Assembly (NCBI RefSeq): GCF_049195245.1
Contig: NZ_JBMIRR010000027.1
Span: forward strand, 930,001-994,000
Direction: 5' to 3'
Length of the DNA stretch: 64,000 nt
Source of the DNA: Arenimonas sp049195245
Lineage (GTDB): Bacteria; Pseudomonadota; Gammaproteobacteria; Xanthomonadales; Xanthomonadaceae
In this document: piece after piece, positions 16,544 through 23,640 of the stretch
How the letters are laid out: every line of letters starts with the position of its first letter
Position numbering within the stretch: the first letter of the stretch is position 1
The notes under the pieces: generated by a model
The model's database searches: none
The model's input: the letters and a program-made list of their open reading frames with translations, nothing else
What the model was told of the DNA's origin: nothing
Made by a program: the position numbers and the translations under genes

Positions 16544-17199
16544 TCGGCCAGGGGCAGCACTTCGGCCGATTCGGCGACATCGCCGACCTGGTCCACGCCT
16601 TCGGGCTTGACGAACACGAAGGTGCCCGCGGCGAAGGCCGGGTTGCGCTTCCAGGTCGAGAAACCCATCACCGTGCGCTGGCCGAGGCCATCGAACAGCT
16701 CCATCCGCACCAGGCCGCGCGGGCCGAAGCCCAGCCGGGCGCGGTCGAACGGCGCTTCATCGGCTTTCTTCGGCACCAGCAGCAGCCAGTCCAGGCCCTG
16801 GCCCTTGCCGCCTTCACTGACCTTGAATTGGCGCTCCAGCTCGGCCGGGTCGATCAGCATGGCGAGCGGGCTGTTCTGCTCTTCCAGGCTCTGCTGGCGC
16901 ACGGTGACCTGCTCCATGTCCGGATCGTAGATCCAGATATGGTCGCCATCGGCCACCAGAAGCTGCGGGTGCGGCTTCTCGTACTCCCAGCGAAATTGGC
17001 GCGGCGCCTTGAGCTGCACGCTGCCGATCGAGGTTTCTGTGAGCCCACCGTTGGGGTCGTAGACCCGCTGCTCGAACCGCGCCGACAAGCCCTGCACGTC
17101 CTTGCTGAAACTGTCGAGCTGCTGCCGCGCAGTGGCCGCATCCGCCCCGCCCGACAACACCAGCAGGCACACGGCAATCAAGGCAAAAAGAGATTTCAT
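16540..17199 (-). CDS. lolA: Outer-membrane lipoprotein carrier protein LolA
   Basis: LolA is the periplasmic chaperone that takes lipoproteins from LolCDE to LolB. The 219-residue precursor begins with a Sec signal (MKSLFALIAVCLLVLSGGADA). It shows family features: LDSFSKDVQGLSARFEQ, FRWEYEKPHPQLLVADGDHIWIYDPDMEQVTVR and a beta-barrel C-terminal half. The start at 17199 gives a normal signal peptide; the longer frame would add ten residues ahead of it. The gene overlaps rarA by four bases. A REP-type repeat separates it from ftsK. Confidence 0.95.
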   Translation of the reverse strand: MKSLFALIAVCLLVLSGGADAATARQQLDSFSKDVQGLSARFEQRVYDPNGGLTETSIGSVQLKAPRQFRWEYEKPHPQLLVADGDHIWIYDPDMEQVTVRQQSLEEQNSPLAMLIDPAELERQFKVSEGGKGQGLDWLLLVPKKADEAPFDRARLGFGPRGLVRMELFDGLGQRTVMGFSTWKRNPAFAAGTFVFVKPEGVDQVGDVAESAEVLPLAE

Positions 17200-17266
17200 G
17201 GCGATTTCCAAGGAATTGCGCGGGAGCATGCCGCCCCCCGCCTGAACAAGGCCGAAAAACCCACTG

Positions 17267-17379
17267 AAATCCTGGGTCAGAGTACGTTTAGAAATCCGGG
17301 GTCAGAGTACGTTTAGGAAGCGCGTCGCGAGGGGATAGCGAACTTGTCCTGCTTCCTAAACGTACTCTGACCCCGGATT
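17267..17379. repeat. REP/REPIN-type element with a 29-bp perfect inverted repeat and an extra tandem copy
   Basis: Two direct 25-base copies of AAATCC(T/G)GGGTCAGAGTACGTTTAG stand at 17267-17291 and 17292-17316 and differ at one base. The second copy extended to 17321 pairs perfectly with 17351-17379 as a 29-bp inverted repeat around a 29-base spacer. The core GGGTCAGAGTAC is of the kind found dispersed in xanthomonads near REP-associated tyrosine transposases (RAYTs). No transposase is in this window, so this is a passively mobilised, non-autonomous element. It lies between lolA and ftsK and could also fold into a transcription barrier in RNA. A small CCCCGC/GCGGGG hairpin follows at 17380-17397. 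Confidence 0.85.
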
Positions 17380-17388
17380 CCCCGCATT

Positions 17389-19707
17389 TTAGCGGGGGGG
17401 TGGGGGGGCTATGACGGTGCGGTCGCCGTTGTGTTCGGGGCCGGAGACGATGCCGGCGGCTTCCATGGCCTCGATCAGGCGGGCCGCGCGGTTGTAGCCG
17501 ATCTTGAGGCGGCGCTGGACGCCGGAGATGGACGCGCGCCGGGTTTCGGTGACCACCTTCACCGCTTCGTCGTACAGCGGGTCGGACTCGTCGCCGGAGC
17601 TGCCGGCTTCGGGCAGGCCGCCGGGGCCGACCACCACGCCATCGCCCATCATCTGGATCTCTTCCAGCACGCCCTCGATGTAGTCCGGGCCGCCGCCGGT
17701 CTGGCGCAGGTGCGCCACCACGCGGTGCACCTCGTCATCGCTGACGAAGGCGCCGTGCACGCGCTCGGGCATGGCGGTGCCGGGCGGCAGGTACAGCATG
17801 TCGCCGTTGCCCAGCAGCGTCTCGGCGCCGGATTGATCAAGGATCGTGCGCGAGTCGATCTTGCTGGACACCTGGAACGCGATGCGGGTCGGGATGTTCG
17901 CCTTGATCAGGCCCGTGATCACGTCCACCGACGGCCGCTGCGTGGCCAGGATGAGGTGGATGCCGGCGGCGCGGGCCTTCTGCGCCAGGCGCGCGATCAG
18001 CTCTTCGACCTTCTTGCCGACGATCATCATCATGTCGGCGAATTCGTCGATGAACACGACGATGTAGGGCAGTTCCTCCAGCGTGCGCGGCGCCTCGCCC
18101 AGGTCCGGGTTGGGCCGGAACAGCGGGTCCACCAGCGGCTGGCCGGCGTCGCGCGCATCCTTGACCTTGCGATTGAAGCCGGCCAGGTTGCGCACGCCCA
18201 CCGCGCTCATCAGCTTGTAGCGGCGCTCCATTTCGGCCACGCACCAGCGCAGGCCATTGGCGGCCTCCTTCATGTCGGTGACCACCGGCGCCAGCAGGTG
18301 CGGGATGTTCTGGTAGACCGACAGCTCCAGCATCTTGGGGTCGATCATCAGCATGCGCACTTCCTTGGCGGTGGCCTTGTACAGCAGGCTCAGCACCATG
18401 GCGTTCACGCCCACCGACTTGCCCGAACCCGTGGTGCCCGCCACCAGCAGGTGCGGCATGCGCGCCAGGTCCACCACCACCGGCCGGCCGCCGATGTCCT
18501 TGCCCAGCGCCATCGCCAGCGGCGAGGCCAGCTTGTCGTATTCCTTCGAGCGCAGGATCTCGCTGAGGTAGATGGTTTCGCGGTGCGAATTGGGGATTTC
18601 CAGGCCCACCACCGACTTGCCCGGGATCACGTCCACCACGCGCACCGACTTCACCGACAGGCCGCGGGCGATGTCCTTGTCCAGCGAACTGATCTGGCTG
18701 CCCTTGACGCCCGGCGCAGGCTCCATCTCGAAGCGGGTGATCACCGGGCCGGGGTAGGCCCCGACCACCTGCACCTCGACCCGGAAGTCCTTGAGCTTGA
18801 ACTCGATCTGGCGCGACAGCGTTTCCAGCGTTTCCTCGGAATAACCCTTGGGCTGTTCCTTGGGATCGTCCAGCAACGACAGCGGCGGCAGCCCTTCGCC
18901 GCCGGCGGCGTTGAACAGCGGGATCTGCTGCTCGCGCTGGGCCCGCTCGGACTTCTCGATCACCGACTTGGCTGGCGGTTCGATCCGCACCGGCTCGCGC
19001 TTGGCGCGCTTGGCGGTGTCGACCTTGCGCACTTCCTCCCGCTCCTCGCGCAGCACGCGGGCGCGCTGCCATTCGGCGGCCTGCTTCGCGCCCTGGCCGA
19101 AGCGGCCCAGCAGCTTCAGGATCTGCGCGCCGATCCAGTCCATCAGCGCGAACCAGCTCAGGCCCGTGGCCAGGGTGATGGACATCAGAACCACGGCGAC
19201 CAGGAACAGGTTGCCGCCCATGCCGCCGAACACGGTGCGCATGGACGTCCCCACCAGCTGGCCCAGGATGCCGCCGGACTCGGCCGGCAGGTTCGGCGCC
19301 GCGCCGCCCTGGGTGTGGGCCAGGCCGCAGGCCGTGACCAGGAAACCGACGATGCCGATCAGGCGCAGCGCGGGGCCGAAGTCCACCCGGCCATCGCCGT
19401 CCGAATCCAGGCCGAACAGCGCGATCCACGCGATGCCGCCCAGCACCAGCGGGATGGTGTAGGCCACGTAGCCGAAGAACCAGAACGCCAGGTCGGCCAG
19501 GTAGGCGCCGACGATGCCGCCGAAGTTGTGCAGCGGCCCGGCCACGCTGCCGGTGCGCGACCAGCCCGGATCGTCGGTGTGGTAGCTCAGCAGGCTCGCC
19601 AGCAGGTACAGCAGCAAGGGCGAGATGGCGACCAAGGCCAGTTCGCGCCAGAGTTTCTGGCGGCGGTCGAGGCCGGCGGTGGAGCTTCGATCTGCGGTTC
19701 GCGCCAC
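17389..19707 (-). CDS. ftsK: DNA translocase FtsK
   Basis: FtsK anchors at the division septum and pumps DNA toward dif for chromosome-dimer resolution. The 772-residue protein has an N-terminal four-helix membrane domain (about 20-190). A short charged linker (EEREEVRKVDTAKRAKREP) replaces the very long Pro/Gln linker of E. coli FtsK. The motor domain shows Walker A GTTGSGKSVGVN and Walker B YIVVFIDEFADMMM. The C-terminal winged-helix gamma domain (SGVQRRLKIGYNRAARLIEAME) reads KOPS. Translation appears to start at a GTG (19707). The gene is read away from trxB and is followed by a REP element and lolA-rarA. Confidence 0.96.
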   Translation of the reverse strand: MARTADRSSTAGLDRRQKLWRELALVAISPLLLYLLASLLSYHTDDPGWSRTGSVAGPLHNFGGIVGAYLADLAFWFFGYVAYTIPLVLGGIAWIALFGLDSDGDGRVDFGPALRLIGIVGFLVTACGLAHTQGGAAPNLPAESGGILGQLVGTSMRTVFGGMGGNLFLVAVVLMSITLATGLSWFALMDWIGAQILKLLGRFGQGAKQAAEWQRARVLREEREEVRKVDTAKRAKREPVRIEPPAKSVIEKSERAQREQQIPLFNAAGGEGLPPLSLLDDPKEQPKGYSEETLETLSRQIEFKLKDFRVEVQVVGAYPGPVITRFEMEPAPGVKGSQISSLDKDIARGLSVKSVRVVDVIPGKSVVGLEIPNSHRETIYLSEILRSKEYDKLASPLAMALGKDIGGRPVVVDLARMPHLLVAGTTGSGKSVGVNAMVLSLLYKATAKEVRMLMIDPKMLELSVYQNIPHLLAPVVTDMKEAANGLRWCVAEMERRYKLMSAVGVRNLAGFNRKVKDARDAGQPLVDPLFRPNPDLGEAPRTLEELPYIVVFIDEFADMMMIVGKKVEELIARLAQKARAAGIHLILATQRPSVDVITGLIKANIPTRIAFQVSSKIDSRTILDQSGAETLLGNGDMLYLPPGTAMPERVHGAFVSDDEVHRVVAHLRQTGGGPDYIEGVLEEIQMMGDGVVVGPGGLPEAGSSGDESDPLYDEAVKVVTETRRASISGVQRRLKIGYNRAARLIEAMEAAGIVSGPEHNGDRTVIAPPPPR

Positions 19708-19927
19708 TGAGAGAAAAGACCTCAGGAAAACGTTATAGACGGCTGTTTATACAGCAATTGCCGGCGCGTTGCCTCGGCCACAAGTCCTGCCCGCCGAAAC
19801 ACAGAGGAAACCGGGTTCGCCTTGATTTGGCCCCCTTCGCCCTCCAAGCTACAGGACCTTCGCAGCCACCTCCGGAGCCTTGCTCCGGCGCCGCCGCGCT
19901 GCCCCTTTCCTGACCGAAGAATCATAC

Positions 19928-20878
19928 ATGACCGCCCCCAAGCACAGCCGCCTGCTCATCCTCGGCTCCGGCCCCGCCGGCTACGCCGCCGCGGTCTACG
20001 CCGCCCGCGCCAACCTCAAGCCGGTGCTGATCACCGGCCTGCAGCAGGGTGGCCAGCTGATGACCACCACCGAGGTGGACAACTGGCCCGGCGACGCCCA
20101 CGGCCTGATGGGCCCGGACCTGATGGCGCGCATGCAGGCGCATGCCGAACGCTTCGAGACCGAGATCCTGTTCGACCACATCCACACCGTGGAGCTGGGC
20201 CGGCGCCCGTTCCGCCTGGTGGGCGACAGCGGCGAATACACCGCCGACGGCCTGATCATCGCCACCGGCGCCAGCGCCAAGTACCTGGGCATTCCGTCCG
20301 AGCAGCGCTTCATGGGCAAGGGTGTGTCGGCCTGCGCCACCTGCGACGGCTTCTTCTTCCGCGACCAGGACGTGGCGGTGATCGGCGGCGGCAACACCGC
20401 GGTCGAGGAAGCGCTGTACCTGAGCAACATCGCCCGCAAGGTCTACCTGGTGCACCGCCGCGACAAGCTGCGTTCGGAGAAGATCCTGCAGGACAAGCTG
20501 TTCGCCAAGGCCCAGGCCGGCAAGGTCGAGATCATCTGGGACCACGCGGTGGACGAGGTGCTGGGCGACGACACCGGCGTCACCGGCATGCGCATCCGCT
20601 CGACCAAGGACGACACGCCGCGCGAGATCGCGGTGCAGGGCTTCTTCGTGGCCATCGGCCACACGCCCAACACCTCGCTGTTCGAGGGCCAGCTGGAAAT
20701 GCGCAACGGTTACCTGACCATCAAGTCGGGCCTGGACGGCAACGCCACCGCCACCTCGGTGCCGGGGGTGTTCGCCGCCGGCGACGTGGCCGACCAAGTC
20801 TACCGTCAGGCCATCACCTCGGCCGGCTTCGGCTGCATGGCGGCGCTGGACGCCGAGAAGTTCCTCGACAAGGAATAA
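19928..20878 (+). CDS. trxB: Thioredoxin-disulfide reductase
   Basis: TrxB passes electrons from NADPH through FAD to thioredoxin in the cytoplasm. The 316-residue length is typical. There is an N-terminal FAD-binding GSGPAGYAAAVYAAR, the redox pair Cys136-Ala-Thr-Cys139 (ACATCDG), the NADPH-binding GGGNTAVEEA with HRR, and a second FAD motif GVFAAGDVAD. The start is ATG at 19928 (MTAPKHSRLL). The gene is divergent from ftsK across 220 bases that hold the promoters of both genes. Confidence 0.97.
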   Translation: MTAPKHSRLLILGSGPAGYAAAVYAARANLKPVLITGLQQGGQLMTTTEVDNWPGDAHGLMGPDLMARMQAHAERFETEILFDHIHTVELGRRPFRLVGDSGEYTADGLIIATGASAKYLGIPSEQRFMGKGVSACATCDGFFFRDQDVAVIGGGNTAVEEALYLSNIARKVYLVHRRDKLRSEKILQDKLFAKAQAGKVEIIWDHAVDEVLGDDTGVTGMRIRSTKDDTPREIAVQGFFVAIGHTPNTSLFEGQLEMRNGYLTIKSGLDGNATATSVPGVFAAGDVADQVYRQAITSAGFGCMAALDAEKFLDKE

Positions 20879-20977
20879 GCCGTGCCGGCGGCGACCCGGT
20901 GCCGGCCTCGCGGCGGGTACCGGTTGTTGAGCACCACGTACACACGGCATCCCCGGACCGGCAGGTAGGCTGTGGCC

Positions 20978-22126
20978 ATGGACCTGCGACTGCACGAGCG
21001 CATCGACGAGATCCCCGCCGCGGCCTGGGACGGGCTGCATGACGGCGCCAATCCCTTCGTCGCGCATGCCTTCCTGTCCGGCCTGGAACAGCAGGGTTGC
21101 CTGCGTCCGCGCTGGGGGTGGACACCGCGCCATGCCTCGCTCTGGCAGGACGGGCAACTGGTGGCCGCGGCTCCGGCCTACCTCAAGGGCAATTCGCACG
21201 GCGAGTTCGTGTTCGACCATGCCTGGGCCAACGCCTACGCACGCTACGGCCAGGCCTATTTTCCGAAATGGCTGGTGGCCGTGCCCTACTCGCCCGTCAC
21301 CGGCCCGCGCCTGCTCGCGCACGACCCGGCGCATCGCCTGGCGCTGGCGCGCGCGCTGGTGGACCGGGCCGGACGCGACGGCCTGTCGTCGGTGCATGTG
21401 AACTTCCACGGCGAGGACGAGTCGGCGGCGTTCGGGGGACCGTGGCTGGCGCGCGAGGACGTGCAGTTCCACTGGCGCAACCGCGGCTGGCGCGACTTCG
21501 ACGATTTCCTGGCGGCGCTGCAGCCCAAGAAGCGCAAGAACCTGCGCCAGGAGCGCGACAAGGTGCGCCGCGCCGGCTACCGCTTTCGCACCGTGCACGG
21601 CGACGAGGCCAGCGACGACGACCTGGCGCGCATGCACGGCTTCTACTGCCGCACCTTCGCCGACTACGGCAACCATCCGGCCCTGAGCCTTGATTTCTTC
21701 CGGCACCTGGCGCGCACGATGCCGCGTCAGGTGGTGATCTTCCTGGCCGACGCGGGCGACGAGGCCGTGGCCGGCGCGTTCTGCCTGCGCGGCGGCGACC
21801 GGCTGTACGGTCGCTACTGGGGCAGCAGCGAAGCGGTGCCGGCGCCCGGCCTGCATTTCGAGACTTGCTACTACCAGGGCATCGACTACTGCCTGCGCGA
21901 AGGCCTGCAGGTGTTCGAACCCGGCGCCCAGGGCGAGCACAAGATCGCGCGCGGCTTCCTGCCCGTGACCACCCGCAGCCACCACTGGCTGGCCGACCCC
22001 GCCTTCGCCAGCGCGATCGCCGACTGGTGCGCCCAGGAACGTGAGGGCACTGCGGGGTATCGTGCGTCCATCCTGGCCCACGGCCCCTACCGCGATGCCG
22101 ATCCGACTACCGCTGCTGCCGGCTGA
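20978..22126 (+). CDS. Peptidogalycan-recognition/GNAT-like protein (PF04339, FemAB-related fold)
   Basis: The 382-residue cytosolic protein has the DUF482/PF04339 pattern: NPFVAHAFLSGLEQQGCLRPRWGW, YLKGNSHGEFVFDHAWANAYARYG, FPKWLVAVPYSPVTGPRLL, LQPKKRKNLRQERDKVRRAG, RYWGSSEAVPGLHFETCYYQGIDYC and EPGAQGEHKIARGF. The family has a double GNAT/FemAB-like fold and is thought to be an acyl- or aminoacyl-transferase of unknown substrate. The ATG at 20978 is used; a GTG two codons earlier is possible, and GGTAGG precedes both. Its last 32 bases overlap aat, which also uses the GNAT fold to transfer amino acids from tRNA. Confidence 0.8.
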   Translation: MDLRLHERIDEIPAAAWDGLHDGANPFVAHAFLSGLEQQGCLRPRWGWTPRHASLWQDGQLVAAAPAYLKGNSHGEFVFDHAWANAYARYGQAYFPKWLVAVPYSPVTGPRLLAHDPAHRLALARALVDRAGRDGLSSVHVNFHGEDESAAFGGPWLAREDVQFHWRNRGWRDFDDFLAALQPKKRKNLRQERDKVRRAGYRFRTVHGDEASDDDLARMHGFYCRTFADYGNHPALSLDFFRHLARTMPRQVVIFLADAGDEAVAGAFCLRGGDRLYGRYWGSSEAVPAPGLHFETCYYQGIDYCLREGLQVFEPGAQGEHKIARGFLPVTTRSHHWLADPAFASAIADWCAQEREGTAGYRASILAHGPYRDADPTTAAAG

Positions 22127-22829
22127 TCCCAACGGTGCCTTCCCGCCGGCAGGACAGGCGCTTCGGGAGCCCAACGGCCTGCTGGCCATGGGCGGCGACC
22201 TGTCGGCGCCGCGGCTGCTCAACGCTTACCGGCACGGCATCTTTCCCTGGTATTCGGAAGGCGAGCCGATCCTGTGGTGGTGCCCGGACCCGCGCATGGT
22301 GTTCGACACGGCGAGCTTCCGGCTACCGTCGCGATTCCGGCGATGGCTGCGGCGCAGCGCCTGGCAGGTAAACGCCGACGGCGCCTTCGCCGCGGTGATC
22401 GACGCCTGCGCGCGCAGCCCGCGGCCGGGCCAGGACGGCACCTGGATCACGCGCGACATGCGCAGCGCCTACCTGGCGCTGCACCGACAGGGGCACGCGC
22501 ACAGCATCGAAGTCCATGACGGCCCCCGGCTGGTCGGCGGCATCTACGGCGTGGCCGTGGGGCGCATGTTCTTCGGGGAAAGCATGTTCAGCGCCGAGCC
22601 CGGCGGCTCCAAGGTGGCCCTGGCCGCGCTGGCCCGGCACCTGGCCCGGCACGGCTGGCCGCTGATCGACGCCCAGGTCGAGAACCCGCACCTGGTGTCG
22701 CTCGGCGGCCGGCGACTGGCCCGCCCCGAATTCCTGGCCCGGGTCGCGCAATTGGCGGCAGAGCCCGTCGCACCGGGCTCCTGGGCCGGCACCCTGCCCG
22801 CCTTCGCGGCCTCGGAGCTGTCGGCTTAA
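22095..22829 (+). CDS. aat: Leucyl/phenylalanyl-tRNA--protein transferase
   Basis: Aat adds Leu or Phe from charged tRNA to proteins with N-terminal Arg or Lys, making N-degrons that ClpS delivers to ClpAP. The 244-residue protein shows the family signatures: FPPAGQALREPNGLLAMGGDLS, LLNAYRHGIFPWYSEGEPILWWCPDPRMVF, GTWITRDMRSAYLALH, GVAVGRMFFGESMFS and LIDAQVENPHLVSLGG. The start ATG at 22095 gives MPIRLPLLPADP and lies inside the end of the preceding gene. clpA and clpS lie 0.8-3.5 kb downstream, so most of the N-end rule pathway is local. Confidence 0.96.
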   Translation: MPIRLPLLPADPNGAFPPAGQALREPNGLLAMGGDLSAPRLLNAYRHGIFPWYSEGEPILWWCPDPRMVFDTASFRLPSRFRRWLRRSAWQVNADGAFAAVIDACARSPRPGQDGTWITRDMRSAYLALHRQGHAHSIEVHDGPRLVGGIYGVAVGRMFFGESMFSAEPGGSKVALAALARHLARHGWPLIDAQVENPHLVSLGGRRLARPEFLARVAQLAAEPVAPGSWAGTLPAFAASELSA

Positions 22830-22837
22830 CCAAATTT

Positions 22838-22866
22838 TTGCAAGCCCGGCAAGGACATGGCAGAAT
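22838..22866 (+). promoter_or_regulatory. Candidate sigma-70 promoter of infA
   Basis: TTGCAA (22838-22843) and CAGAAT (22861-22866) are separated by exactly 17 bases, each box matching four of six consensus positions. Transcription would begin near 22873, about 37 bases ahead of infA. Confidence 0.45.
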
Positions 22867-22909
22867 GCGCGGCTTCCAAGGGCGGCTTTTCCGTCCAGCG
22901 CAATCAAGA

Positions 22910-23128
22910 ATGTCCAAAGACGATTCCATCGAATTCGAAGGCACGGTGCTCGAGACCCTTCCGAACACCATGTTCCGGGTCAAGCTCGAGAACGGCCACG
23001 TCATCACCGCCCACATCTCCGGTCGCATGCGCAAGAACTACATCCGCATCCTCACCGGCGACAAGGTCAAGGTCGAGATGACCCCCTACGACCTGACCAA
23101 GGGCCGCATCACCTACCGCATGAAGTAA
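22910..23128 (+). CDS. infA: Translation initiation factor IF-1
   Basis: The 72-residue OB-fold protein binds the ribosomal A site during initiation. The sequence is nearly canonical: MSKDDSIEFEGTVLETLPNTMF, then FRVKLENGHVITAHISGRMRKNYIRILTGDKV and LTKGRITYR. The start is ATG at 22910. The ribosome-binding site is weak (AAGA only). The gene has its own promoter candidate and terminator, so it is probably a single-gene unit between aat and clpA. Confidence 0.98.
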   Translation: MSKDDSIEFEGTVLETLPNTMFRVKLENGHVITAHISGRMRKNYIRILTGDKVKVEMTPYDLTKGRITYRMK

Positions 23129-23183
23129 GGCGCGCTGCGCCCGACGCCGGCAGCACGGCCTTCAGGCCGGATGCTCGGCAAGC

Positions 23184-23214
23184 AACGGCGGCCCTGTGCC
23201 GCCGTTTTGTTTTG
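23184..23214 (+). terminator. Intrinsic terminator after infA
   Basis: AACGGCGG (23184-23191) pairs perfectly with CCGCCGTT (23199-23206) around a seven-base loop, followed by TTGTTTTG. It lies 55 bases downstream of the infA stop. Confidence 0.85.
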
Positions 23215-23277
23215 CCCGGTCTTCGCGCGCTCCAACCCCGGCGTTAGAATCAGCCGCCGCAAGTCCGGAGCCAGCCC

Positions 23278-23574
23278 ATGCCAAGCCAAGCACCCAAGGC
23301 CGACGTTCCTTTTCTGGGGGTGGCGACGGCGGTCATCTTCTTTCTGGCCGCCTGGGGTGCCAGCTTCAGCCGGACCTGTGAGAGCGATGGCTGCATCGGC
23401 ATGGTGTTTCCGGTGGGCGCGGCCCTGCTGACCCTGGCGGTGCAGCTGTTCGTGCTCATCCCGGTCCACGTCATCCGGTCCAAGGGCGGGAGCGGACCCC
23501 GCCCCCGCGTTGGCGTGTGGATCGCGGCCTCGATCGCGGCGTTCCTGATTCCGATGCTGTTCGCAGAAATCTGA
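23278..23574 (+). CDS. Small hypothetical membrane protein (98 aa)
   Basis: Three hydrophobic segments are visible: FLGVATAVIFFLAAWGASF, GMVFPVGAALLTLAVQLFVLIPVHVI and VWIAASIAAFLIPMLFAEI. A short loop with two Cys (RTCESDGCIG) follows the first, and a basic loop (RSKGGSGPRPR) precedes the last. GGAG stands nine bases before the ATG. No family is recognised. The gene is convergent with clpA. Confidence 0.7.
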   Translation: MPSQAPKADVPFLGVATAVIFFLAAWGASFSRTCESDGCIGMVFPVGAALLTLAVQLFVLIPVHVIRSKGGSGPRPRVGVWIAASIAAFLIPMLFAEI

Positions 23575-23590
23575 CCGGGCCCATCACAAC

Positions 23591-23616
23591 AATGCCCGCC
23601 ACGAAGGGCGGGCATT
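23591..23616. terminator. Hairpin between convergent small membrane gene and clpA
   Basis: AATGCCCGCC and GGCGGGCATT form a perfect 10-bp stem with a six-base loop 16 bases after the small gene's stop. There is no T-run on either side, so it may end or protect both transcripts but is not a textbook Rho-independent terminator. Confidence 0.5.
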
Positions 23617-23640
23617 GCGATGCCAAACGCTGCGGTGGGA

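Noticed and set aside
17431..19710. 759-codon open frame on the plus strand opposite ftsK
   Set aside because: It is His/Gln/Ala/Arg-rich nonsense antisense to a complete FtsK.
19742..19755. GCTGTTTATACAGC upstream of ftsK as a LexA/SOS box
   Set aside because: The E. coli LexA site needs CTGT-N8-ACAG; here the gap is four bases, so it does not fit. It may be only a short palindrome within the ftsK/trxB promoter region.
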